Made by a program: the position numbers and the translations under genes. A stretch of DNA of 64,000 nucleotides from Oscillatoria sp. CS-180 (GTDB taxonomy: Bacteria; Cyanobacteriota; Cyanobacteriia; Phormidesmidales; Phormidesmidaceae): positions 22,899-86,898 of the forward strand of contig NZ_JAQMUB010000031.1 of NCBI RefSeq assembly GCF_028330965.1, in the 5' to 3' direction. Shown here piece by piece: positions 8,409 through 18,543 of the stretch. Under the pieces are notes generated by a model, which was given only the letters and a program-made list of their open reading frames with translations, was not told where the DNA came from and made no database searches. The stretch's first letter is position 1; every line of letters starts with the position of its first letter.

Positions 8409-9584
8409 ATGACAGTCTGTGACTACAAACCTGGTTTAGAGGGGATTCCAGCAACTGAATCAGCCATCAGCTATGTCGATGGCCAGCAGGGAATTCTGGA
8501 ATATCGAGGTATTCGCATTGAAGACTTAGCTCAAAGCAGCACCTTTTTAGAGTCTGCATACTTGCTGATTTGGGGCGGTTTACCCACCAAAAAAGAACTG
8601 GAAGAATTTGAATACGAGATTCGACATCACCGTCGATTGAAGTATCGAATTCGAGACATGATGAAGTGCTTTCCTGAGGGTGGACATCCGATGGATGCGC
8701 TACAAGCCTGCGCTGCTGCCCTAGGGTTGTTTTATTCCAAACGGGATTTAGATGACCCGGTCTACATTCAGCAAGCCGTTGTTCGCCTGCTTGCCAAGAT
8801 TCCGACGATGGTGGCCGCTTTTCAGCTGATGCGAAAGGGAAATGATCCGGTCACGCCGCAGGATGATTTGGGATATGCGGCAAATTTTCTTTATATGCTG
8901 AATGAGCAAGAACCGGACCCGTTAGCAGCCCGAATTTTCGATATTTGTTTGACGCTACACGCAGAACACACCATCAATGCGTCCACGTTCTCAGCAATGG
9001 TGACTGCATCCACGCTAACGGACCCCTATGCAGTTATTGCATCTGCGGTAGGCACGTTAGCAGGTCCTCTTCACGGTGGTGCCAATGAAGAAGTCATTAC
9101 CATGTTGGAAACCATCGGCAGCGTCGAGAATGTGCGGCCTTATATTGACGACTGCATTAAGCACAAGAGGAAGATTATGGGCTTTGGACACCGAGTCTAC
9201 AAAGTCAAAGACCCACGGGCTAAGATTCTGCAAAAGCTGGCAGAGCAGCTATTCGAAAAGTTCGGTGGGGATGAGTATTACGAGATTGCGCTGGAGCTGG
9301 AGCAAGTCGTTACTGAGCGCCTGGGTGAGAAGGGCGTCTACCCTAATGTCGATTTCTATTCTGGATTGGTGTATCGTCGCCTCGGGATTCCGACAGACCT
9401 ATTTACGCCCGTCTTTGCGATCGCCCGTGCCGCAGGTTGGTTAGCTCACTGGAAAGAGCAGCTCAAAGAGAACCGTATTTTTCGCCCTACCCAAATTTAC
9501 ACGGGGTCGCATGGGCAGCAGTACATTCCTATTTACAATCGCCCACAAATTTGGGACAAAGCCTCTAAAAACGGCCACATGTGA
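8409..9584 (+). CDS. gltA: Citrate synthase
   Basis: The product is a 391-residue type II citrate synthase. Catalytic landmarks are present: GPLHGGANEEV (substrate His), GFGHRVYKVKDPR (second His) and NVDFYSG (Asp). I place the start at ATG 8409, giving MTVCDYKPGLEGIPATES, the usual cyanobacterial N-terminus. An upstream in-frame GTG at 8337 would add 24 residues that do not look conserved. It condenses acetyl-CoA with oxaloacetate, the entry to the open or bypassed cyanobacterial TCA route. Monocistronic, judged by the terminator at 9660 and the long 5' gap. Confidence 0.93.
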   Translation: MTVCDYKPGLEGIPATESAISYVDGQQGILEYRGIRIEDLAQSSTFLESAYLLIWGGLPTKKELEEFEYEIRHHRRLKYRIRDMMKCFPEGGHPMDALQACAAALGLFYSKRDLDDPVYIQQAVVRLLAKIPTMVAAFQLMRKGNDPVTPQDDLGYAANFLYMLNEQEPDPLAARIFDICLTLHAEHTINASTFSAMVTASTLTDPYAVIASAVGTLAGPLHGGANEEVITMLETIGSVENVRPYIDDCIKHKRKIMGFGHRVYKVKDPRAKILQKLAEQLFEKFGGDEYYEIALELEQVVTERLGEKGVYPNVDFYSGLVYRRLGIPTDLFTPVFAIARAAGWLAHWKEQLKENRIFRPTQIYTGSHGQQYIPIYNRPQIWDKASKNGHM

Positions 9585-9659
9585 AGGGTTTCACCCCTCT
9601 TGTCACTATGAGACAAAGGCCGCAATATTACTCCAGTGACGATTTTCAGGAACTCCAGT

Positions 9660-9683
9660 CCCTCCATTCGTGGAGGGATTTTT
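9660..9683 (+). terminator. gltA terminator
   Basis: A perfect 7-bp stem CCCTCCA/TGGAGGG closed by a stable TTCG tetraloop is followed by ATTTTTC, 75 bp after the gltA stop. Confidence 0.9.
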
Positions 9684-9702
9684 CGTTCTATCGTTTTTTC
9701 AA

Positions 9703-9790
9703 ATAGCCGTCGCCAATTCCGTTAGGACAAGCGGCCAGCCATTGGGCTATCGCCCCGGCTGCTGTTGCGGCCACAAGCCCATAGCACTAT
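9703..9790 (+). repeat. Dispersed palindromic element, copy 2 (shortened)
   Basis: Begins ATAGCCGTCGCCAATTCCG, TTAGGACAAG and ends near CACAAGCCCATAGCACTAT. The central hairpin region is deleted or rearranged relative to the 105-bp copies. Confidence 0.7.
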
Positions 9791-9836
9791 GGCGCAAAGT
9801 ATGGCAGAAAGGTTGATTCGCCCTTGTGCTCTTGAA

Positions 9837-10946
9837 CTATAGCTGGCTGGTCAAAAAGTCATTGATCGCTTTTGTCCAAAAAGATTTATCGACAGTGACT
9901 AACAAGCTGTGACCTGTGTCAGGAAAGAGCGCTAATTCCTTTGTGCCCTGAAGGTTCTCATAGATAGTCCTAATCTCATCAACCGTTGTCCAGCGATCGT
10001 CTTCTCCGTGAAGAATAAGCGTTGGCACTTCAACTGATTTAGCGTATCGAGCCGGATTGTGAACGAAGCCATTGTAGCCGTGTTGCACACTGCCCCAAAA
10101 CACGATTAATTCAGCAATTCCTAAGGTTGGAAAATCTTGGGCTCTCATCCGCGATTTCACTGCGCTCATGAAATAAGCGAAGGGCGCTTCCAGAATGGTC
10201 GCATCCGGTTGTAGGCCATCTCTTACGGCTTTCAAGATGGCCGCACTCCCTGCTGAGACGCCATATAAGACGTACGGTTTGGGTAAGCCAATGTCTTCAG
10301 CGTGCTGCATTGCGTAAGCCACATCATGGGCTTCTCTCATGCCAATGGTTGTGCTGTTGCCGCTTGATCCGCCTTGCCCGCGAAAGTCCACCATCAGAGT
10401 GTGATAGCCCAGTTGGTTAAAGACGCTAGCCGGCAGCATGAGCTGATGGGCTTTATTGCCTCCATTGCCAGGAAACAGTAGGACCGTTCCTTTGGATTCA
10501 CCATAGACTGGAATGCGCCAAGCCTCTAGCCACTCATCTTCATTAATTGCAATTCGCTCAGTGGCGTAATCCAAACCGAAATCTGCGGGTTTGCGGGCGT
10601 TCTCAGGCTTGGGCGCGAATGCTAAACCGGGTAGCAGCGAGTCGTTGAAGTGCGTCAGCGTATAGGCCCCAAAGAAGGCGAGACCATTCAGCAGCACCAA
10701 CAGAACACTTATGCAAAACAAAATATAAGTTCGACTTTTGCGACTCAATAGTCCCGCCAGAAAAAATGCGATCGCTCCTGTTCCCCCCAACCAAAGCGCA
10801 ATGGTCACTAGCGGCAGACGACTCATCGAAAACCGTGCCTGGGGTTGCAAAAGCAAGAAAACAATGACGCCCAAGGTCAAGATTCCCCAAGCAAAGAATC
10901 CAATCTGAAGCAACACCAAACGAGTCTTAGAACGAGAGCGAATCAT
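9837..10946 (-). CDS. Membrane-anchored alpha/beta hydrolase
   Basis: The 369-residue protein has three N-terminal membrane helices (residues about 12-32, 45-65 and 73-98) followed by an alpha/beta hydrolase domain. The nucleophile elbow is YGVSAGSAA. The oxyanion region is LFPGNGGNKAHQL, the acid is in LILHGEDDRW and the histidine in FPDTGHSL, so the catalytic triad is complete. Substrate unknown; the family includes lysophospholipases and peptidases of the DUF-type bacterial BEM46 group. It is followed in the same direction by nothing closer than the gltA terminator and preceded by ctaA on the same strand 76 bp away. Confidence 0.8.
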   Translation of the reverse strand: MIRSRSKTRLVLLQIGFFAWGILTLGVIVFLLLQPQARFSMSRLPLVTIALWLGGTGAIAFFLAGLLSRKSRTYILFCISVLLVLLNGLAFFGAYTLTHFNDSLLPGLAFAPKPENARKPADFGLDYATERIAINEDEWLEAWRIPVYGESKGTVLLFPGNGGNKAHQLMLPASVFNQLGYHTLMVDFRGQGGSSGNSTTIGMREAHDVAYAMQHAEDIGLPKPYVLYGVSAGSAAILKAVRDGLQPDATILEAPFAYFMSAVKSRMRAQDFPTLGIAELIVFWGSVQHGYNGFVHNPARYAKSVEVPTLILHGEDDRWTTVDEIRTIYENLQGTKELALFPDTGHSLLVTVDKSFWTKAINDFLTSQL

Positions 10947-11022
10947 GGCTAGATGACTGAAGGTAGCAGGGCGGATAAGTAGGGAGTTTGGAGGCTCGGA
11001 AGGCAGGTGAGGTCTCTATGCT

Positions 11023-13440
11023 CTATTGCAAGTCCCCGATGGGTTGCGTTTTGAGCAGTAGGGAATTGACGACGACGGTCACTGAGCTGAAGGCCATGAG
11101 GCCACCTGCAACGGCAGGACTGAGACTGATGCCATAGACGGGCAGCAGAACGCCAGCAGCAGCGGGAATGCCAATGAGGTTATAGGCAAAAGCCCAAACC
11201 AGATTTTGCCGAATTTTAGCAACAGTTGCTCGCCCTAGATGCAAGGCCACAGAAATTTCTGTGAGGCGATCGCTCATCAGCACCATATCAGCGGCTTCGG
11301 CAGCAATATCAGTCCCGGAACTGAGGCTAATGCCAACATCGGCTTGAGCAAGGGCTGGCGCGTCGTTGATGCCGTCACCCACTAGAGCAACGTGATGCCC
11401 TGCGGCCTGAAGGTCTGCAATAGCTTGAGATTTATCGGCTGGAAGAACTTCGGCAATCACACGGTCGGCTGGGATGCCAACGGTCTGAGCAACGGTTTTG
11501 GCGACGGGAGTGCGATCGCCTGTCAACACATGAAGGGAGAGTCCTTCTGCTTGAAGCGTGGCTAGGGCGGCTTGCGCATCAGGACGAATAGTGTCAGCAA
11601 CCGCGATAATACCAACAACTTGGTCGGCAATCACAACGTAGACTGCCGTTTGGTCCTCCGAAATTTGAGCCATTGCGTCTGAGGCAGCCTCTGAAATAGC
11701 AATCCTTTGCTTTAAAAGCCAAGTTGAATTGCCGAGCAGTACGGTTTGGGATTGTCCTTGCCAAAGAACAGCAGCAGCAACGCCTAGACCGGCTTCCGTT
11801 TGAAAGTCAGTGGCTGTAGGCAGATCCAAATCACGGTCTTGTGCGGCCTGCTGAATCGCGATCGCCAGGGGATGCTGAGTGCCGCTTTCGACTGCCGCCG
11901 CAATCCGCAGCAGATCAGTTTCGGTCAACGTATCATCCAAGACCCGACAGGCAGTGACCTGCGGTGTTCCTCGGGTCAGCGTCCCTGTTTTGTCAAAAAC
12001 AACAGTGTCAACTTTGCTCAAAGACTCCAAGACATCACCGCCCCGGATGAGCAGTCCCCGCTCTGCGCCAATTCCTGACCCCACCAAAATGGCTGTTGGG
12101 GTAGCCAGTCCCAAAGCACAGGGACAAGCAATCACTAGGACAGCGATCGCCAGCTTCAAACTGATGAGTGAAGTTGAAGATTGCAAGGTCATGTGATGAT
12201 GGGCATGAACCGATCCCAGAGCGCTGGTGAGCACGTCCGGCCACAGGTTGAGACCGATAAAATACCAGAACACGAACGTCAAAGCCGCAAGGGTCAGAAC
12301 GCCGTAAGTGAAGTAGCCGGAAATAATATCTGCTAAGCGCTGAATGGGAGCTTTGCGAGTTTGGGCCGCTTCCACCAAGCGAATCATTTGCGAAAGAACC
12401 GTATCGCTGCCAGTTTCAGTCACTTTGAGAGCGATCGCGCCCGTTTGGTTGAGAGTTCCGGCAGTAACGGTCGTTCCTGGCTGCTTTTCGACCGGGATCG
12501 ATTCACCTGTCAGCATGGATTCATCGACCGTGGTTTGTCCAGCGACGACTTGCCCATCGGCTGGAATCGTCTCTCCGGGCAACACTCGCAACCATTCCCC
12601 GGATTGCACCGCGCTCACAGGAATCTCAACGCCGGGCTGGGTGGCACCGTCGGTTTCCGCTGTGCCAATGAGTCGAGCTTTAGTAGGCTGAAGGGCAATC
12701 AGCGATCGCAATGCATCAGTTGCTCGAAAACGTGCCCGCTGCTCCAAGGTTCGTCCCAGCAGAATAAAGCTGAGCAGCATGACAGGTTCGTCAAAAAAGC
12801 ACTCCCATCCCAGACCAGGAAACACCAGCGCGACAACACTGGCACTGTAAGCACTCAAGGCCCCTAATGCTACAAGCGTATTCATATTAGGTGCCCCGTT
12901 CCGGATTCCTTGCCAACCATCAAGGACGATTTCACGGGCCGGAAACAATAGAGTTACCGTTGCTAGCACGAAGTGGAACCAGAGATTGCTTAAAACGGGA
13001 ATCGTCACCCAACCGAAGTGATGGAGGTGTCCTACGGTAGAGAGCGCAAGAAGCGTAAGGGCGATCGTCAATTGCTGGGTCTGACTTTGATTCTCCGCCT
13101 GTTTTCGAGCTAGCCAGTCTGTCAGACCAGTGTTGGGGCCGTCAGCGTCATCTGCAGCCCGTCGAACTTGAGACGGAAAGCCCGCTTGAGTCAGGCGATC
13201 AGCCAGATCAGTGGGATCCACTGCGGATTTGGGCTCGGTTTTGACAACCGCAACTTCTGTGATTAAGTTAACCGTTGCGTTCATCACCCCTTCGCAGGCT
13301 GTGAGCTGTTTTTCAACGGTTCGCACACAGCCAGCACATTTCATACCACTGACATCGAACACAAAAGATTGAGTCGCGGCAGGCTGTGGAGGGGTCTGAT
13401 CCTGACGGTCTGTAGACGGCGCGGAGGGGGCTTTTACCAT
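11023..13440 (-). CDS. ctaA: Copper-importing P1B-type ATPase, CtaA-like
   Basis: The 805-residue protein has an N-terminal HMA domain with GMKCAGC (near residues 32-38), the conserved GAPNMN stretch before membrane helix 3, TGES actuator loop, CPC ([14 protein letters not shown]), [17 protein letters not shown] and GDGINDAP. The [12 protein letters not shown] start, [12 protein letters not shown] segment and a periplasmic histidine stretch (SVHAHHHM) match cyanobacterial CtaA, which brings copper across the plasma membrane and works in sequence with PacS. The two genes are about 7 kb apart here. The assignment CtaA versus generic CopA rests on these similarities. Confidence 0.88.
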   Translation of the reverse strand: MVKAPSAPSTDRQDQTPPQPAATQSFVFDVSGMKCAGCVRTVEKQLTACEGVMNATVNLITEVAVVKTEPKSAVDPTDLADRLTQAGFPSQVRRAADDADGPNTGLTDWLARKQAENQSQTQQLTIALTLLALSTVGHLHHFGWVTIPVLSNLWFHFVLATVTLLFPAREIVLDGWQGIRNGAPNMNTLVALGALSAYSASVVALVFPGLGWECFFDEPVMLLSFILLGRTLEQRARFRATDALRSLIALQPTKARLIGTAETDGATQPGVEIPVSAVQSGEWLRVLPGETIPADGQVVAGQTTVDESMLTGESIPVEKQPGTTVTAGTLNQTGAIALKVTETGSDTVLSQMIRLVEAAQTRKAPIQRLADIISGYFTYGVLTLAALTFVFWYFIGLNLWPDVLTSALGSVHAHHHMTLQSSTSLISLKLAIAVLVIACPCALGLATPTAILVGSGIGAERGLLIRGGDVLESLSKVDTVVFDKTGTLTRGTPQVTACRVLDDTLTETDLLRIAAAVESGTQHPLAIAIQQAAQDRDLDLPTATDFQTEAGLGVAAAVLWQGQSQTVLLGNSTWLLKQRIAISEAASDAMAQISEDQTAVYVVIADQVVGIIAVADTIRPDAQAALATLQAEGLSLHVLTGDRTPVAKTVAQTVGIPADRVIAEVLPADKSQAIADLQAAGHHVALVGDGINDAPALAQADVGISLSSGTDIAAEAADMVLMSDRLTEISVALHLGRATVAKIRQNLVWAFAYNLIGIPAAAGVLLPVYGISLSPAVAGGLMAFSSVTVVVNSLLLKTQPIGDLQ

Positions 13441-13553
13441 TACGGAAGAAAAATGGACTGTATTGTATAGTTTGAGCGTAAAGGTGAATATTTATAGTTG
13501 TGGAGAATTATTGAGTTTTCTTTGTGATTGAGAAGCAGGAAGATGACTTAAAT

Positions 13554-14741
13554 TTAAGCGATGCTGCCGCGCTTACGAGCTTCTTTGTAGGAAGTCCCCA
13601 CATTCTGTAGCCCTACTCGAATCATTTCTCGTTCCAGCAGGGCAAAGAAGCGGGTGCGATCACCCCCTCTAACCACGGCCTGATTGTGCGCCTCTGCTAA
13701 AGCAACGGGATAACCATAGCCTTTCTGAACCTGAGTAATCATCATCTCTAGGGCGGCATTTCGCAAAGTGTCATCTAGGGCAACCCATTCGGGCATCTCT
13801 ACCCGCGCCACCTCCGCTCCAACATGGACATAGCAAAAATAAACGCGATGGTCGCCATAGCTCTCCAAGATATTGGCTGAACTGCGGTAGAGAGGACCAC
13901 GCTGGCCCGGAGTCAGGTCAGTTGCCCACAGTGCAACATCTCGCAGGGGATCAAAAACCTGACAGGGGAGGCGATCGCGCTCAGCAGCACAGTGGGTTAA
14001 ACAGTCTGGGGTCTCAAAAGGACAACTCTGCAACCGCAAAAAGTTGAGCGCTTCGCCGCTGCGGGACGCGCTGACATAGCCGATGAGGGGAATACTCGCG
14101 GCCTGCAGTTGGTCCCAAGCAGACAGGATAGGCGGTAGGATGCGATCGCGAGCGTTCCCTGGCAAATCCTCTAAAAACCAATAGATTAGAGAACCATCAG
14201 TTAAGGCAAGAGTCGGAGCTGTGCCAAAGCGATCGCCGTGGGCAGAAATAGCTAGTTCGGACAGAGCGACTGCCTCCGAAACCGTGCGCCGATGCCCCAT
14301 CCATTCCTCGGTACGAATCCCCCACTGGCGAGACACGTGAAGATCTTCGGGCCGATAAACCACTTCCGGCAGGCTATCCAGCAGGGGATAACGGCTCTGA
14401 CCATAGTGCAGCACGACTCGCCCAATATTGAGCAAATAGCAGTAGGCAATCTCGTGATGGCTGGGGGAAATTTGAGAGCCGTCTGTAGCAAGTACGGTGT
14501 GGGCTTCAGGAGCTGTTTGAATGTCGATGCGCGTATTAAGCGGTTCGATAGGTTGGGCGATCGCAAAGGGGATGCGATCGCGAAACGCCTCTAGCTGCTC
14601 CACCAACTCAGTCTGACGGGTCTGCGCCTGGGACATAAGCTTGGTGGCAATGGACACGCGCCGTCCTGCGGCTTCTGCCTCGTTTCGCAGGTGATTACTA
14701 ATACCCTGCATCTGCTGGGCTAGCTTCATCAGATCCAACAT
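13554..14741 (-). CDS. nurA: NurA domain nuclease
   Basis: The 395-residue protein has the two NurA aspartate motifs (LATDGSQISPSHHE and LALTDGSLIYWFLED) and a C-terminal helical end (RFFALLEREMIRVGLQ). NurA is a 5'-3' nuclease that works with the HerA helicase in DNA end resection. No herA is nearby. I choose the ATG at 14741 (MLDLMKLAQQMQG). A longer start at 14783 would lie inside a copy of the dispersed palindromic repeat, so the first 14 codons of that version are repeat DNA rather than gene. Confidence 0.82.
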   Translation of the reverse strand: MLDLMKLAQQMQGISNHLRNEAEAAGRRVSIATKLMSQAQTRQTELVEQLEAFRDRIPFAIAQPIEPLNTRIDIQTAPEAHTVLATDGSQISPSHHEIAYCYLLNIGRVVLHYGQSRYPLLDSLPEVVYRPEDLHVSRQWGIRTEEWMGHRRTVSEAVALSELAISAHGDRFGTAPTLALTDGSLIYWFLEDLPGNARDRILPPILSAWDQLQAASIPLIGYVSASRSGEALNFLRLQSCPFETPDCLTHCAAERDRLPCQVFDPLRDVALWATDLTPGQRGPLYRSSANILESYGDHRVYFCYVHVGAEVARVEMPEWVALDDTLRNAALEMMITQVQKGYGYPVALAEAHNQAVVRGGDRTRFFALLEREMIRVGLQNVGTSYKEARKRGSIA

Positions 14742-14758
14742 GGCAAACCACCGTTTAG

Positions 14759-14861
14759 ATACAGCTTTAGCCTTGAGGCTCATGCAGCCAATAGCGCCTG
14801 GATGCTTGGCTCATAGCCTAATGGCTGGCCGTCTTGTTCTGACAGAACTGGCGACGGCTAT
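14759..14861 (-). repeat. Dispersed palindromic element, copy 3
   Basis: Full-length copy in reverse orientation: ATACAGCTTTAGCC start, GCGCCTGGATGC hairpin, GGCCGTCTTGTTCTGACAG and GGCGACGGCTAT end on the + strand. It abuts the nurA start. Confidence 0.85.
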
Positions 14862-14942
14862 GGGTGCTCAGAGTTTGGCCGTAGCCGTGAACTCGGACTG
14901 GTGGGCGTGCTCACCCTACTGGTATCTAATCCAATGTAGGCA

Positions 14943-15740
14943 CTAGGGGATCGATAGCCATTCTGAGAACCCACGTACTAGCTGAGACAACGATAACAGA
15001 TGAATGCGGGGATCGCTCGCAGCGCTGTCCTTTTCTGCTGTGGTGTTGTAGCCCCAGTCCACTAAAAAGAGCGTAATGTCTTGCAAATTAGCTTCAGCTT
15101 TTACCTTAGTCAGCGTCTTTAGCCGATCTTCGACAAACCAGATAGGCTGCTTGCGGGATGCTTCGGCAGGAGGGGACTGCTGGAGTTGTCTGAGAGTGAC
15201 TGATTTAGATTGCTTGTTTTCTTTACCAATAATCCGTTCACGAGGCAGATCTATCCCTTCTTGCGCCAGCAGTGCGTGGATAAAGCGTCCTTCCTTGGTG
15301 GAAATGATGAGTGGAAAAACGTCGGAGGCGATCGCTTGCTGCAGTCGTTCAATCACACCAGGATAAAAGCGATGAAGGCTGAGCCAACCCTGTAAATCCT
15401 CTTTTATCCAGCGATCACGGGTGCCGTCTACCGCTGTCATCGCCTCGTCAGGGTTAACACCCGTCTCTTGAAGAATATCCTGCACGATGGACTGCCAGTG
15501 ATCCAGTACTGCTGTATCTTGAACGCCCTGTTGCAGGGCATGGAGCAGCAGTGGCATTTCCCATCCCGTTTCGATCACCGGACGCAGCGGATAGAATTGC
15601 TCCGCCAGTCCGTCAGGAGGGGCTTTTTCGCGATCTAGAAAAAGCTGACAGTAGGCTTTCCAAGCGGTTTGAAAATACTCTACTAGCCCATCACACAAAA
15701 CCCCATCAAAATCCAAAGCCAAAATTCCTGGAGCAGCCAT
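14943..15740 (-). CDS. HAD-superfamily hydrolase
   Basis: The 265-residue protein starts at ATG 15740 (MAAPGILALDFDGV); longer reading upstream lacks conservation signs. HAD motif I is DFDGVLCDG, motif II lies in LIISTKEGRF, and motif IV is WFVEDRLKTL. The wide cap between motifs I and II is helical. Substrate unknown. It is divergent from malQ with 114 bp between the starts. Confidence 0.8.
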   Translation of the reverse strand: MAAPGILALDFDGVLCDGLVEYFQTAWKAYCQLFLDREKAPPDGLAEQFYPLRPVIETGWEMPLLLHALQQGVQDTAVLDHWQSIVQDILQETGVNPDEAMTAVDGTRDRWIKEDLQGWLSLHRFYPGVIERLQQAIASDVFPLIISTKEGRFIHALLAQEGIDLPRERIIGKENKQSKSVTLRQLQQSPPAEASRKQPIWFVEDRLKTLTKVKAEANLQDITLFLVDWGYNTTAEKDSAASDPRIHLLSLSQLVRGFSEWLSIP

Positions 15741-15854
15741 CTCACAATCCTCATACGTTGATTGGTTATCCCTCTTTGAGATTAAATCTATCTGTGGATT
15801 ATTGAGGCGGTTGGCGGTCAGGGCTATGTTTGGGGAGTTGCTTGCAATCAGACT

Positions 15855-17351
15855 ATGCCCTTCCAACGCTCCAGCGGAATTATTTTGCATCCCACCAGCC
15901 TCCCCGGTCGTTTCGGTATCGGTGATCTGGGTAAGGCTGCTTATGAATTTGTGGATTTTTTGGAACAAAGTGGTCAGAAAATTTGGCAGATATTGCCCTT
16001 AGGCCCTACGGGATACGAGCACTCGCCCTACACGATGAACTTCAGTGCTTTCGCCGGTAATCCATTGCTAATTAGTCTGGAGCAGTTAGCTAAAGAAGGG
16101 CTGTTGCAAGCAGACCAGTTAGAGCCACTATCAAATTCAGAGACAAGCAACCGGGTCGATTTTGATCAGGTCATTCCGTACAAAACCCAATATCTCAAAC
16201 AGGCGTTTCAGAAGTTCCAGCCTGATGATGCTTTTCATCAGTTTTGCCAAGAGCAGGCCTATTGGCTGGATGATTACGTATTGTTCATGGCGCTGCTGGA
16301 AGCTAACGATGGCAAAGAATGGAGCGATTGGGATAAGGCGATAGCTCGACGAGAACCCGATGCTCTTAAGGCACAGGCCGAGGCGCTGAAGGACGAGATT
16401 CAGTACCACCGTTTTGTTCAATTCAAATTCTTTGAGCAGTGGAAGGCGCTGCGGGCTTACACGAACCATAAAGACATTCAGATTGTCGGGGACGTTTCCA
16501 TCTACGTTTGCTATAACAGCGCCGATGTTTGGGCCGATCCGCAATGCTTTAAACTCGATCCAGAAACGCTGAAGTCTACCTACATTGCAGGCGTTCCTCC
16601 CGACTATTTCAGTGCCACCGGACAGCTCTGGGGCAACCCAGTTTACGACTGGGACTATCTTGAGCGCACCGACTTTAGCTGGTGGGTAAAGCGGTTCAGA
16701 GCTACCTTAGAATATGTAGACATCGTTCGCATCGATCATTTCCGGGCGTTCGAAGCCTATTGGCAGGTGCCCGCAGGCGAAGAAACCGCCATGAATGGTG
16801 AGTGGGTCGAAGCACCGGGATATGTTTTCTTTGAAACCCTGGGCGATCGCCTCGGCAGCTTACCCGTCCTGGCAGAAGACCTAGGCATCATCACCCCTGA
16901 AGTGGAGGCCCTGCGGGATCACTTTGAGTTCCCCGGCATGAGGATTCTGCTGTTCGCTTTTGGGGACACCGCTGAAAATCTCTACCAGCCCCACAACTAT
17001 GTCCAGAACTGTGCCGTGTATGTAGGAACCCACGACAACGATACGGCAATGGGCTGGTGGGAACAGGGCGCAACCGACCCAGAGAAGGCGGCGATCGCCC
17101 GCTACCTCGGCCTGCCTTCCCCCGATGCCATTCAGGAAATTAACTGGACGCTGTTGCGGTTAGCCTTTGCCTCAGTTGCGGATCTGGCGATCGTGCAGCT
17201 GCAAGATGTGATGGGTCTTGGCCACGATGGTCGCATGAACGATCCCAGCACTCCCTACGGTAACTGGCGCTGGCGCTATCCCCGCTCCGAGGACATCACT
17301 GAGGCCATGACGCAGCGACTGCTAGAGGTCACTCAAACCTACCGACGTTAG
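15855..17351 (+). CDS. malQ: 4-alpha-glucanotransferase (amylomaltase)
   Basis: The 498-residue GH77 enzyme shows GIILHPTSLPGRFGIGDLG at the N-terminus, LPLGPTGYEHSPY, VRIDHFRAFEAYW with the nucleophile Asp, LAEDLGIITPEV with the acid/base Glu, and GTHDNDTAMGWW. It transfers maltosyl units during glycogen turnover. Length is normal for the family. It stands alone with no adjacent glycogen genes. Confidence 0.93.
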   Translation: MPFQRSSGIILHPTSLPGRFGIGDLGKAAYEFVDFLEQSGQKIWQILPLGPTGYEHSPYTMNFSAFAGNPLLISLEQLAKEGLLQADQLEPLSNSETSNRVDFDQVIPYKTQYLKQAFQKFQPDDAFHQFCQEQAYWLDDYVLFMALLEANDGKEWSDWDKAIARREPDALKAQAEALKDEIQYHRFVQFKFFEQWKALRAYTNHKDIQIVGDVSIYVCYNSADVWADPQCFKLDPETLKSTYIAGVPPDYFSATGQLWGNPVYDWDYLERTDFSWWVKRFRATLEYVDIVRIDHFRAFEAYWQVPAGEETAMNGEWVEAPGYVFFETLGDRLGSLPVLAEDLGIITPEVEALRDHFEFPGMRILLFAFGDTAENLYQPHNYVQNCAVYVGTHDNDTAMGWWEQGATDPEKAAIARYLGLPSPDAIQEINWTLLRLAFASVADLAIVQLQDVMGLGHDGRMNDPSTPYGNWRWRYPRSEDITEAMTQRLLEVTQTYRR

Positions 17352-17535
17352 GAAGGGAAAGCTTCATTAGGGAACGGAATAGATTTGGACTGTAGCATTT
17401 CCGCTTGTCAGCCCAACGGTTGTGGTTCATGGCTGAATCCGAACTCTATAAGCTGCACTGAAAATGCAGATCAGATGGATTCTGCCTTCGGTCATCCCCT
17501 CTAATTTCCTCTGATTTGTGATTAATTCGCGATTA

Positions 17536-17578
17536 TATAAAAAAGTAGAGCGCTCCGATCAACGATCTGGAGCGCTCT
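17536..17578 (-). terminator. Terminator of the fasciclin gene
   Basis: A perfect 10-bp stem AGAGCGCTCC / GGAGCGCTCT (17547-17556 with 17569-17578) with a GATC-AAC-GATC inner helix. Read on the - strand it is followed by ACTTTTTTATA, 33 bp after the fasciclin stop. Confidence 0.85.
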
Positions 17579-17610
17579 GCAATGACCAAATTAGGGAACT
17601 CTTTCAGCGT

Positions 17611-18363
17611 TTACCAGAGACCACGTACAGGTTCAGGTTCAGGTTCGGGCTCTGGCTCTGGTTCAGGCTCTGGCTCTGGTTCGGGCTCTGGCTCTGGTTC
17701 GGGTTCGGGTGTCATAGGCTCAGTCGTTTCAGGAGGTTCAGCAGCTGCTTCTTCGCGGCCTTCTTCGAGTGCCGCAACGACACCGTCTGGTAAAAGCACA
17801 CTTTCAATAACGTGGATGACACCATTGGTAGCGGGGACGTCGAAAGCGGTAACGACGACACCATTAACGTCAATATCTTCATCGGTTCGGTTGACCTGTA
17901 GCGTGCTTCCGTCAACAGCTTCTAGGGGTGTAGCGCCGTTGGGAATATCACCGGAGGCGACCGCAGCTCCAGGCACAACGTGATGCGTAAGGACCTCCGT
18001 TAAGAGCTCACGATTTTCTGGCAGCAATAAATCAGCGACTCCAAGCTCATAGCGAGAACGGAGCAAGTCATCCAACTCTGCAAAGGCATCGTTGGTGGGC
18101 GCAAACACCGTGAAAGGACCTGGACCTTGTAAGGTTTCTTCAAGTTCCGCCGTGCGAATGGCTTGCACGAGCGTGGTGAAATCATCAACACTGCTGGCTA
18201 CGGTGACGATATCGGCGTCGGGAAGGGTCTCAACCTGTGCAACAAGCTCACCTTGAATAATGGAGGCGTCCTTCTCTGGAATCGCTATAGCCAAAGGTGC
18301 AATGCCAAAACTGAAAGCACCCGCGATCGCGATACCCTGCAAAGCAGAAGATAAGTAGACCAT
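17611..18363 (-). CDS. Secreted fasciclin (FAS1) protein with Pro-Glu tail
   Basis: The 250-residue product has a signal sequence (LQGIAIAGAFSFGIAPLAIA) and one FAS1 domain: FTVFAPTNDAFAELDD (H1 box), LLTEVLTHHVVPGA and NGVIHVIESVLLPDG (H2 box). After about residue 205 it becomes acidic, then a run of about 15 Pro-Glu dipeptides ends in VRGLW. FAS1 domains mediate adhesion and matrix contact. The Pro-Glu DNA is a GGTTCx/GGCTCx hexamer array that could change length by slippage. A strong terminator follows. Confidence 0.88.
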   Translation of the reverse strand: MVYLSSALQGIAIAGAFSFGIAPLAIAIPEKDASIIQGELVAQVETLPDADIVTVASSVDDFTTLVQAIRTAELEETLQGPGPFTVFAPTNDAFAELDDLLRSRYELGVADLLLPENRELLTEVLTHHVVPGAAVASGDIPNGATPLEAVDGSTLQVNRTDEDIDVNGVVVTAFDVPATNGVIHVIESVLLPDGVVAALEEGREEAAAEPPETTEPMTPEPEPEPEPEPEPEPEPEPEPEPEPEPVRGLW

Positions 18364-18543
18364 CGTTTTTCTCTCGGTTGGTTACACAATCTTTAATTTT
18401 AGTAGTCTATTACGAGATCCCTGTAAATGCGATGAAATCTATTAGAATCCTCCCACATAAACGATTGTTCTTTGTTTTATGACGTGACTGTCCGAGACAG
18501 TCTGAGACTTTCAGCACTTGTCTCAGTTCTGACAATGACAATA

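Noticed and set aside
13440..14783. Longer NurA start at 14783
   Set aside because: The added 14 codons fall in a copy of the dispersed palindromic repeat; the ATG at 14741 gives the natural N-terminus.
17518..17983. + strand Gly-Ser repeat ORFs over the fasciclin tail
   Set aside because: They result from reading the Pro-Glu hexamer repeat on the wrong strand; a terminator for the - strand gene lies within.
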